This document shows, in pieces, positions 41,791 through 53,439 of a stretch of 64,000 bases of DNA (the first letter of the stretch is position 1; each line of letters starts with the position of its first letter). The notes below the pieces were generated by a model. It searched no databases and was not told where the DNA came from. It saw nothing but the letters and a program-made list of their open reading frames with translations. The stretch lies in NCBI GenBank assembly GCA_947650365.1, contig OX393549.1:27867209-27931208 (forward strand). The letters are read 5' to 3'. The DNA comes from Chamaelirium japonicum. Its lineage: Eukaryota; Streptophyta; Magnoliopsida; Liliales; Melanthiaceae. The position numbers were made by a program, and so were the translations under genes.

Positions 41791-44700
41791 GAATTAGAAT
41801 GGATACATTCGTGCGAATGAATTAGAATGGATCGGATGAATAAATTAGAATGGATCGTACGAATGAATTAGAATGGATCGTACGAATAAATTAGAATGGA
41901 TACATTCGTCCGAATGAATTAGAATGGATCATTCGAATGAGTAAGAATGGATCGTACGAATGAAATAGAATAGATTGTACGAATGAATTAGAATGGATCC
42001 TACGAATGAATTAGAATAGATCGTGTGAAAGAATTAGAATGGATTGTATGAATGAATTAGAATTAATTCATACGATCCATTCGAATTCATTCGCACGATC
42101 CATTCTAATTCATTCATACGATCCATTCTAATTCATTCATACAATCCATTCTAATTCTTTCACACGATCCATTCTAATTCATTCGTAGGATCCATTCTAA
42201 TTCATTCGTACAATCTATTCTATTTCATTCGTACGATCCATTCTTACTCATTCGTATGATTCATTCTAATTCATTCAGACGAATGTATCCATTCTAATTT
42301 ATTCGTACGATCCATTCTAATTCATTCGTACGATCCATTTAAATTCATTCGTCCGATCCATTCTAATTCATTCGCACGAATATATCCATTCTAATTCATT
42401 CGTACGATCCATTCTAATTCATTCGTACGATCCATTCTAATTCATTCGTACGATCCATTCTAATTCATTCGCACGAATGTATCCATTCTAGTTCATTCGT
42501 ACGATCCATTCTAATTCATTCGTACGATCCATTCTAATTCATTCGCACGATCCATTCTAATTCATTCGTACGATCCATTCTAATTCATTCATACGATCCA
42601 TTCTAATTCATTCATACGATCCATTCTAATTCATTCGCACAAATGTATCCATTCTAATTCATTCGTACGATCCATTCTAATTCATTCACACGATCCATTC
42701 TAATTCATTCGTACAATCCATTGTAATTCATTCGCACGATCTGTTCTTATTCATTCGCACAATCCATTCTAATTCATTCGCACGAATGTATCCATTCTAA
42801 TTCATTCGTACGATCCATTCTAATTCATTCGTATGATCCATTCTAATTCATTCGTACGATCTATTCTAATTCATTCATACAATCCATTCTAATTCATTCG
42901 CACGAATGTATCCATTCTAATTAATTCGTACGATCCATTCTAATTCATTCGTATGATATATTCTTATTCATTCGTACGATCCAGTCTAATTAATTCGCAC
43001 GATCCATTCTAATTCATTCGCACGAATGTATCCATTCTAATTCATTCGTACGATCCATTCTAATTCATTAATATGATCTATTTTAATTCATTCGTACGAT
43101 CCATTCTAATTCATATGCACAAAGGTATCCATTCTAATCCATTCGTAGGATCCATTCTAATCCATTCGTACGATCCTTTCTAATTCATTCGTACGATCCA
43201 CTCTAATTCATTCGCTCGAATGTATCCATTCTAATCCATTCGTACGATCCATTCTAATCCATTCGTATGATCCATTCTAATTCATTCGCATGAATGTAAC
43301 TATTCTAATTCATTCATTTGATCCATTCTAATTCATTCGTACGATCCATTCTAATTCATTCGTCCGATCCATTCTAATTCATTCGCACGAATGTATCCAT
43401 TCTAATTCATTCGTACGATCCTTTCTAATTCATTCGTACGATCCATTCTAATTCATTCATAAGATCCATTCTAATTCATTCGTATGATCCATTCTAATTC
43501 ATTCGTACGATCCATTCTAATTCATTCGCACGAATGTATCCATTCTAGTTCATTCGTACGATCCATTCTAATTCATTCGTACGATCCATTCTAATTCATT
43601 CGCACGATCCATTCTAATTCATTCGTACGATCCATTCTAATTCATTCATACGATCCATTCTAATTCATTCATACAATCCATTCTAATTCATCCGTACGAT
43701 CCATTCTAATTCACTCATACGATCCATTCTAATTCATTTGCACGAATATATCTATTCTAATTCATTCGTACGATCCATTCTAATTCCTTCGTACGATCCA
43801 TTCTAATTCATTCGTACGATCTATTCTAATTCATTCGTATGATCTATTCTTATTCATTCGTACGATCCAGTCTAATTGATTCACACGATCCATTCTAATT
43901 ATTTCGCACGAATATATCCATTCTAATTCATTCGTACGATCCATTCTAATTCATTAATATGATCCATTCTAATTCATTCGCACGATCAATTCTAATTCAT
44001 TCGTACGATCCATTCTAATTCATTCGCACGATCTGTTCTTATTCATTCGCACAATCCATTCTAATTCATTCGCACAAATGTATCCATTCTAATTCATTCG
44101 TACGATCCATTCTAATTCATTCGTACGATCCACTCTAATTCATTCGTATGATCCATTCTAATTAATTCGTATGATCCATTCTAATTCATTCGTATGATCC
44201 ATTCTAATTCATTCATACAATCCATTCTAATTCATTCGCACGAATGTATCCATTCTAATTAATTCGTACGATCCATTCTAATTCATTCGTATGATCTATT
44301 CTTATTCATTCACACGATCCAGTCTAATTGATTCGCACGATCAATTCTAATTCATTCGCACGAATGTATCCATTCTAATTCATTCGTACGATCCATTCTA
44401 ATTCATTAATATGATCCATTCTAATTCATTCGTACGATCCATTCTAATTCATATGCACAAAGGTATCCATTCTAATCCATTCGTAGGATCCATTCTAATC
44501 CATTCGTACGATCCATTCTAATTCATTCGTACGATCCATTCTAATTCATTCGATCGAATGTATCCATTCTAATCCATTCGTACGATCCATTCTAATCCAT
44601 TCGTACGATCCATTCTAATTCATTCGCATGAATGTAACCATTTTAATTCATTCATTTGATCCATTCTAATTCATTCGTACGATCCATTCTAATTCATTCG

Positions 44701-47700
44701 TCCGATTCATTCTAATTCATTCGCACGAATGTATCCATTCTAATTCATTCGTACGATCCATTATAATTCATTTGTACGATCCATTCTAATTCATTCGTAA
44801 GATCCATTCTAATTCATTCGTACGATCCAGTCTAATTCATTCGTACGATCCATTCTAATTCATTCGCACGAATGTATCCATTCTCGTTTATTCGTACGAT
44901 CCATTCTAATTCATTCGTACGATCCATTCTAATTCATTCAAACGATCCATTCTAATTCATTCGTACGATCAATTCTAATTCATTCGCACGAATGTATCCA
45001 TTCTAATACATTCGTACGATCCTGAATTAGAATGGATCGTACGAATGAATTAGAATGGATACCTTTGTGCATATGAATTAGAATGTATCGTATGAATGAA
45101 TTAGAATGGATCATATTCAGAATTAGAATGGATCGTACGAATGAATTAGAATGGATACATTCGTGCGAATGAATTAGAATGGATCGTGCACGAATGTATC
45201 CATTCTAATTCATTCGTACGATCCATTCTAATTCATTAATATGATCCATTCTAATTCATTCGTACGATCCATTCTAATTCATATGCACAAAGGTATCCAT
45301 TCTAATCCATTCGTAGGATCCATTCTAATCCATTCGTACGATCCATTCTAATTCATTCGTACGATCCATTCTAATTCATTCGCTCGAATGTATCCATTCT
45401 AATCCATTCGTACGATCCATTCTAATCCATTCGTACGATCCATTCTAATTCATTCGCATGAATGTAACCATTCTAATTCATTCATTTGATCCATTCTAAT
45501 TCATTCGTACGATCCATTCTAATTCATTCGTCCGATCCATTCTAATTCATTCGCACGAACGTATCCATTCTAATTCATTCGTACGATCCATTCTAATTCA
45601 TTCGTACGATCCATTCTAATTCATTCGTACGATTGATTCTAATTCATTAGCACGAATGTATCCATTCTAGTTCATTCGTACGATCCATTCTAATTCATTC
45701 GTACGATCCATTCTAATTCATTCGCACGATCCATTCTAATTCATTCGTACGATCCATTCTAATTCTTTCACATGATCCTTTCTAATTCATTCGTACGATC
45801 CATTCTAATTCATTCGTACGATCTATTCTAATTCATTCGTACGATCCATTCTAATTCATTCGTACGATCGATTCTACTTCCTTCGTACGATCCATTCTAA
45901 TTCATTCATACAATCCATTCTAATTCTTTCACACGATCCATTCTAATTCATTCGTACGATCCATTCTAATTCATTCGTGCAATCCATTCTATTTCATTCG
46001 TACGATCCATTCTTACTCATTCGTACGATCCATTCTAATTCATTCACACGAATGTATCCGTTCGTACGAATGAATTAGAATAGATTGTACGAATGAATTA
46101 GAATGGATCGTATGAATGAATTAGAATGGATCGTACGAAGGAATTAGAATGTATCGTACGAATGAATTAGAATGGATCGTACGAATGAATTAGAATAGAT
46201 CGTACGAATGAATTAGAATGGATCGTACGAAGGAATTAGAATGGATCGTACGAATGAATTAGAATGGATATATTCGTGCAAATGAATTAGAATGGATCGT
46301 ATGAATGTATTAGAATGGATAGTATGAGTGAATTAGAATGGATCGTACGAATGAATTAGAATGGATTGTATGAATGAATTAGAATGGATCGTACGAATGA
46401 ATTAGAATGGATCGTATGAATGAATTAGAATGGATCGTACGAATGAATTAGAATGGATCGTGCGAATGAATTAGAATGGATCGTACGAATGAATTAGAAT
46501 GGATCGTACGAATGAACTAGAATGGATACATTCGTGCGAATGAATTAGAATGGATCGTACGAATGAATTAGAATGGATCGTACGAATAAATTAGAATCGA
46601 TCTTACGAATGAATTAGAATGGATCGTACGAATGAATTAGAATGGATCGTACGAATGAATTAGAATGGATACATTCGTACGAATGAATTAGAATGGATCA
46701 GACGAATGAATTAGAATGGATCGTACGAATGAATTAGAATGGATCAAATGAATGAATTAGAATGGTTACATTCATGCGAATGAATAAGAATGGATCGTAT
46801 GAATGGATTAGAATGGATCGTACGAAAGGATTAGAATGGATACATTCGAGCGAATGAATTAGAATGGATCGTATGAATGAATTAGAATGGATCGTACGAA
46901 TGGATTAGAATGGATCCTACGAATGGATTAGAATGGATACCTTTGTGCATATGAATTAGAATGGATCGTACGAATGAATTAGAATGGATCATATTAATGA
47001 ATTAGAATGGATCGTACGAATGAATTAGAATGGATACATTCGTGCGACTGAATTAGAATGGATCGTGCGAATCAATTAGAGTGGATCGTGCGAATGAATA
47101 AGAATAGATCATACGAATGAATTAGAATGGATCATACGAATTAATTAGAATGGATACATTCGTGCGAATGAATTAGAATGGATTGTATGAATGAATTAGA
47201 ATGGATCGTACAAATGAATTAGAATGGATCATACGAATTAATTAGAATGGATCATACGAATGAATTAGAATGGATCGTACGAATGAATTAGAATGGATCG
47301 TACGAATGAATTAGAATGGATCGTACGAATGAATTAGAATGGATACATTCGTGCGAATGAATTAGAATGGATTGTGCGAATGAATAAGAACAGATCGTGC
47401 GAATGAATTAGAATGGATTGTACGAATGAATTAGAATGGATCGTGCGAATGAATTAGAATGGATCGTACGAATGAATTAGAAGGGATATATTTGTGCGAA
47501 TGAATTAGAATGGATCGTACGAATGAATTAGAATGGATCGTATGAATGAATTAGAATGGATCGTACGAATGAATTAGAATGGATCGTATGAATGAATTAG
47601 AATGGATCGTACGAATGAACTAGAATGGATACATTCGTGCGAATGAATTAGAATGGATCGTACGAATGAATTAGAATGGATCGTACGAATGAATTAGAAT

Positions 47701-48941
47701 GGCATTCGTACGATCCATTCTAATTCATTCACACGAATGTATCCATTCGTACGAATGAATTAGAATAGATTGTACGAATGAATTAGAATGGATCGTACGA
47801 ATGAATTAGAATGGATCGTATGAATGAATTAGAATGGATCGTATGAATGAATCAGAATGGATCGTGCGAATGAATTAGAATGGATCGTACGAATGAATTA
47901 GAATGGATCGTACGAATGAACTGTAATGGATACATTCGTGCGAATGAATTAGAATGGATTGTACGAATGAATTAGAATGGATCGTACGAATGAATTAGAA
48001 TGGATCATACGAATGAAATAGAATGGATCATACGAATGAGTAAGAATGGATCGTACGAATGAAATAGAATGGATTGTACGAATGAATTAGAATGGATCGT
48101 ACGAATGAATTAGAATGGATCGTGTGAAAGAATTAGAATGGATTGTATGAATGAATTAGAATGGATCATATGAATGAATTAGAATGGATCGTGCGAATGA
48201 ATTCGAATGGATCGTACGAATGAATTAAAATGGATCGTATGAATGAATTAGAATAGATACATTCGTGCGAATGAATTAGAATGGATACATTCGTGCGAAA
48301 GAATTAGAATAGTTCGTATGAATGAATTAGAATGGATCCTATGAATGAATTAGAATGGATCGTGCGAATGAATTAGAATGGATCGTACGAATGAATTAGA
48401 ATGGATCGTGCTAGTGAATTAGAATTGATCGAACGAATGAATTAGCATGGATCGTGCAAATGAATTAGAATGGAACAAACGAATGAATTAGAATGGATCG
48501 TGTGAAAGAATTAGAATGGATTGTATGAATGAATTAGAATGAATTCGTACGATCCATTCGAATTCATTCGCACGATCCATTCTAATTCATTCATATGATC
48601 CATTCTAATTCATTCATACAATCCATTCTAATTCTTTCACACGATCCATTCTAATTCATTCGTAGGATCCATTCTAATTCATTCGTACAATCTATTCTAT
48701 TTCATTCGTACGATCCATTCTTACTCATTCGTATGATCCATTCTAATTCATTCGGACGAATGTATCCATTCTAATTTATTCGTACGATCCATTCTAATTC
48801 ATTCGTACTATCCATTCTAATTCATTCGTACGATCCATTCTTACTCATTCATATGATCCATTCTAATTCATTCGTACGATCCATTCTAATTCATTCGTAC
48901 GATCCATTCTAATTCATTCGCACAATATATTCTAATTCATT

Positions 48942-49001
48942 CGTACGATCCATTCTAATTCATTCGTACGATCGTACGAATGGATTAGAATAGATCGTAC
49001 G
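48942..49001. repeat. 60-bp palindrome, degenerate copy
   Basis: Centre between 48971 and 48972. The left arm is standard. The right arm has two mismatches (TGGATTAG and ATAGATCG). The extra G outside the right arm is kept (ACGGA at 48999). The partner switch 423 bp to the left (48548) corresponds to those at 26266 (422 bp) and 11326 (377 bp). Confidence 0.85.
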
Positions 49002-51049
49002 GAATGAATTAGAATGGATTGTATGAATGAATTAGAATGGATACATTCGTGCGAATGAATTAGAATGGATCATACGAATGAGTAAGAATGGATCGTACGA
49101 ATGAAATAGAATGGATTGTACGAATGAATTAGAATGGATCGTACAAATGAATTAGAATGGATCGTACGAATGAATTAGAATGGATCATACGAATGAATAA
49201 GAATGGATCGTACAAATGAAATAGAATGGATTGTACGAATGAATTAGATTGGATCGTACGAATGAATTAGAATGGATCATGTGAAAGAATTAGAATACAT
49301 TGTATGAATGAATTAGAATGGATCGTATGAATGAATTAGAATGGATCGTGCGAATGAATTCGAATGGATCGCATGATCCATTCGAATAGAATGGATCGTA
49401 TGAATGAATTAGAATGGATCGGGCAAATGAATTAGAATGGATTGTCGGAATGAATTAGAATGGATCGTATGAATGAATTAGAATGGATCGTATGAATGAA
49501 TTAGAATGGATCGTGCGAATGAATTAGAATGGATCGTACGAATGAATTAGAATGGATCGTACGAATGAATTAGAATGGATCATACGAATGAATTAGAATG
49601 GATCATACGAATGAGTAAAAATGGATCGTACGAATGAAATAGAATGGATTGTACGAATGAATTAGAATGGATACATTCGTGCGAATGAATTAGAATGGAT
49701 CGTACGAATGAATTAGAATGGATCATACGAATGAATTAGAATGGATCGTACGAATGAATTAGAATGGATATATTCGTGCGAATGAATTAGAATGGATCGT
49801 ACGAATGAATTAGAATGGATCGTACGAATGAATTTGAATCGATACATTTGTGCGAATGAATCTAAATGGATTGTATGAATGAATTACAGTGGATCGTACG
49901 AATGAATTAGAATGGATCGTACAAATGAATTAGAATAGCTCATACGAATGAATTAGAATGAATCGTATGAATGAATTAGAATGGTTACATTCGTGCGAAT
50001 GAATTAGAATAGATCGTACGAATGAATTAGAATGGATCGTACGAATAAATTAGAATGGATCGTGGGAATGAATTAGAATGGATCGTACGAATGATTTAGA
50101 ATGGATCCACCGAATGAGTTAGAATGGATCATACGAATTAATTAGAATGGATTGTACGAATGAATTAGAATGGATTGTGCGAATGAATTAGAATGGATCG
50201 TATGAATGAATAAGAATGGATCGTACGAATGAATTAGAATGGATCGTGCGAATAAATTAGCATGAATCGTACGAATGTATTAGAATAGATCGTATGAATG
50301 AATTAGAATGAATCGTACGATCCATTCTAATTCATTCGTATGATCCATTCTAATTCATTCGCAGAAATGTATCCATTCTAGTTCATTCGTACGATCCATT
50401 CTAGTTCATTCGTACGATCCATTCTAATTCATTCGTACGATCCATTCTAATTCATTCGTATGATCCATTCTAATTAATTCGTATGATCCATTCTAATTCA
50501 TTCGTACGATCCATTCTAATTCATTCATACAATCCATTCTAATTCATTCGCACGAATGTATCCATTCTAATTAATTCGTACGATCCATTCTAATTCATTC
50601 GTATGATCCATTCTTATTCATTCGCACGATCCAGTCTATTGGATTCGCACGATCCATTCTAATTCATTCGCACGAATGTATCCATTCTAATTCATTCGTA
50701 CGATCCATTCTAATTCATTAATGCGATCCATTCTAATTCATTCACACGAACCATTCTAATTCATTCGTACGATCCATTCTAATTCATTCGTACGATCCAT
50801 TCTAATTCATTCGCATGATCCATTCTAATTCATTCGTACAATCTATTCTATTTCATTCGTACGATCCATTCTTACTCATTCGTATGATCCATTCTAATTC
50901 ATTCGGACGAATGTATCCATTCTAATTTATTCGTACGATCCATTCTAATTCTTTCGTTCGATCCATTCTAATTCATTCGTATGATCCATTCTAAATCATT
51001 CGTCCGATCCATTCTAATTCATTCGCACGAATGTATCCATTCTAATTCA

Positions 51050-52050
51050 TTCGTACGGTCCATTCTAATTCATTCGCACAATCCATTTTATTTCATTCGT
51101 ACGATCCATTCTTACTCATTCGTATGATCATTTATGGATACATTCGTGCGAATGAATTAGAATGGATCATACGAATGAGTAAGAATGGATCGTACGAATG
51201 AAATAGAATGGATTGTGCGAATGAATTAGAATGGATCGTACGAATGAATTAGAATGGACCGTGTGAAAGAATTAGAATGGATTGTATGAATGAATTAGAA
51301 TAGATCGTATGAATGAATTAGAATGGATGGTACGAATGAATTAGAATGGATCGTACGAATGAACTAGAATGGATACATTCGTGCGAATGAATTAGAATGG
51401 ATCGTACGAATGAATAAGAATGGATCGTACGAATGAATTAGAATGGATCTTACGAATGAATTAGAATGGATCATACGAATGCACGATCCATGCTAATTCA
51501 TTCGTTCGATCAATTCTAATTCATTAGCACGATCCATTCTAATTCATTCGTACGATCCATTCTAATTCATTCGCACGATCCATTCTAATTCATTCGTACG
51601 ATCCATTCTAATTCTTTCACACGATCCATTCTAATTCATTCGTACGATCCATTCTAATTCATTCGTACGATCTATTCTAATTCATTCGTACGATCAATTC
51701 TAATTTCATTCGTATGATCCATTCTAATTCATTCGCTCGAATGTATCCATTCTAATCCATTTGTACGATCCATTCTAATCCATTCGTACGATCCATTCTA
51801 ATTCATTCGCATGAATGTAACCATTCTAATTCATTCATTTGATCAATTCTAATTCATTCGTATGATCCATTCTAATTCATTCGTCCGATCCATTCTAATT
51901 CATTCGCACGAATGTATCCATTCTAATCCATTCGTAAGATCCATTCTAATTCATTCGTACGATCCATTCTAATTCATTCGTACGATCCATTCTAATTCAT
52001 TAATATGATCCATTCTAATTCATTCGTACGATCCATTCTAATTCATATGC
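51050..52050. repeat. Higher-order block H3, copy 3
   Basis: GGATA at 51136 and GCACGATCCATGC at 51481 are again 345 bp apart, and the one-base insertion TAATTTCATTC is at about 51704. About 1 kb is shared with the copy at 18.84-19.87 kb. Confidence 0.86.
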
Positions 52051-52700
52051 ACAAAGGTATCCATTCTAATTCATTCGTACGATCCATTCTAATTCAGGAT
52101 CGTACGAATGAATTAGAATGGATACATTCGTGCGAATGAATTAGAATTGATCGTACGAATGAATTAGAATGGATCGTGCGAATGAATTAGAATGGATCGT
52201 ACGAATGAATTAGAATGGATCGTACGAATGAACTAGAATGGATACATTCGTGCGAATGAATTAGAATGGATCATACGAATGAATTAGAATGGATCGTACG
52301 AATGAATTAGAATGGATCTTACGAATGAATTAGAATGGATCGTACGAATGAATTAGAATGGATCGTACGAATGAATTAGAATGGATACATTCGTGCGAAT
52401 GAATTAGAATGGATCAGACGAATGAATTAGAATGGATCGTACAAATGAATTAGAATGGATCAAATGAATGAATTAGAATGGTTATATTCATGCGAATGAA
52501 TTAGAATGGATCGTACGAATGGATTAGAATGGATCGTACGAATGGATTAGAATGGATACATTCGAGCGAATGAATTAGAATGGATCGTACGAATGAAATT
52601 AGAATGGATCGTACGAATGAATTAGAATAGATCGTACGAATGAATTAGAATGGATCGTACGAATGAATTAGAATGGATCGTACGAATAAATTAGAATGGA

Positions 52701-53100
52701 TACATTCGTCCGAATGAATTAGAATGGATCATACGAATGAGTAAGAATGGATCGTACGAATAAAATAGAATAGATTGTACGAATGAATTAGAATGGATCC
52801 TACGAATGAATTAGAATGGATCGTGTGAAAGAATTAGAATGGATTATATGAATGAATTAGAATGGATCGTATGAATGAATTAGAATGGATCATGCGAATG
52901 AATTTGAATGGATCGTACGAATTCATTCTAATTCATTCATACAATCCATTCTAATTCTTTCACACGATCCATTCTAATTCATTCGTACGTTCCATTCTAA
53001 TTCATTAGCACGATCCATGCTAATTCATTCGTTCGATCAATTCTAATTCATTAGCACGATCCATTCTAATTCATTCGTACGATCCATTCTAATTCTTTCG
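52701..53100. repeat. Higher-order block H1, copy 5 (right end differs)
   Basis: Marks at 52701 (28-mer), 52920 (switch) and 53008 (ATGC variant) keep the distances 219 and 88. The TAGGATCC mark expected at 53124 is absent, so the copy diverges between about 53060 and 53120. The LINE begins 130 bp further on. Confidence 0.82.
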
Positions 53101-53219
53101 TACGATCCATTCTAATTCATTCGTACGATCTATTCTAATTCATTCGTACGATCCATTCTAATTCATTCGTACGATCCATTCTAATTCCTTCGTACGATCC
53201 ATTCTAATTCATTCGTACG

Positions 53220-53233
53220 ATCCATTCTAATTC
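53220..53233. repeat. LINE target-site duplication, left
   Basis: ATCCATTCTAATTC directly next to the poly(T) (the tail on the minus strand). It is identical to 59969-59982. The satellite itself supplies this word every 23 bp, so the case depends on phase: related uninterrupted loci (45959-45972 and 24498-24511) carry the word once, followed by ATTCGTGCAATCC, the flank found to the right of the LINE. Confidence 0.8.
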
Positions 53234-53243
53234 TTTTTTTTTT
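53234..53243 (-). other. LINE poly(A) tail
   Basis: Ten consecutive T on the plus strand, i.e. a 10-A tail on the element's sense strand, following TTTGATT and joined directly to satellite GAATTAG. It marks the 3' end of the insertion. Short tails are common in older copies, which lose A residues. Confidence 0.9.
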
Positions 53244-53439
53244 AATCAAAGCTATGGGGATTTTATTAGGGACCTCGCCCAAGAAACAAAAAAGGATAGT
53301 CACATTACAGTTCTGGCCTTTTATATATCAAGGCTAACAGATAAATGGAAAGCAAAATACAGGAAAACAAACTGAAAACTAGAAACAAATCCAACTCCTC
53401 TTCCATCTGCAAAAACAGCCCCTCTAAGCCCCTTCCAAA
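53244..53439 (-). other. LINE 3' untranslated region
   Basis: The 196 bp between the ORF2 stop (TAG at 53442-53440) and the A tail have no long open frame. They hold a TATATA-containing AT-rich stretch and the poly(A) signal. I see no tRNA-like or strongly structured 3' end, so the tail is probably the recognised feature. Confidence 0.85.
53262..53267 (-). terminator. Polyadenylation signal of the LINE
   Basis: The minus strand reads AATAAA here, 18 bases before the first A of the tail. This is normal spacing for the signal that made the mRNA whose copy inserted here. Confidence 0.83.

Larger units (their letters stand above)
36709..45023. repeat. 23-bp satellite array, segment E
   Basis: Same satellite, resuming in phase after the solo LTR. 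Orientation: plus 36709-37650, minus to 39611 (with a small dyad near 39190-39215), plus to 40107, minus to 40924, plus to 41358, minus to 41705, plus to 42066, minus to 45023. The last block is the longest single-orientation run in the window, about 2.96 kb. Repeats of larger segments are visible inside it: the same series of marked variants (for example ATGCACAAAGGTATCC followed by TCGTAGGATCC) occurs near 43110 and 44455, and again at 45290 in the next segment. Confidence 0.96.
45024..53233. repeat. 23-bp satellite array, segment F
   Basis: Same satellite, ending at the poly(A) tail of the LINE. Orientation: plus 45024-45189, minus to 46065, plus to 47702, minus to 47750 (two monomers), plus to 48548, minus to 48971, plus to 50316, minus to 51133, plus to 51480, minus to 52096, plus to 52920, minus to 53233. 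The short plus island at 45024-45189 matches the one at 34031-34198, with the same entry (GATCCTGAATTAG) and exit (GGATCGTGCA) junctions, 10,993 bp apart. Confidence 0.96.
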
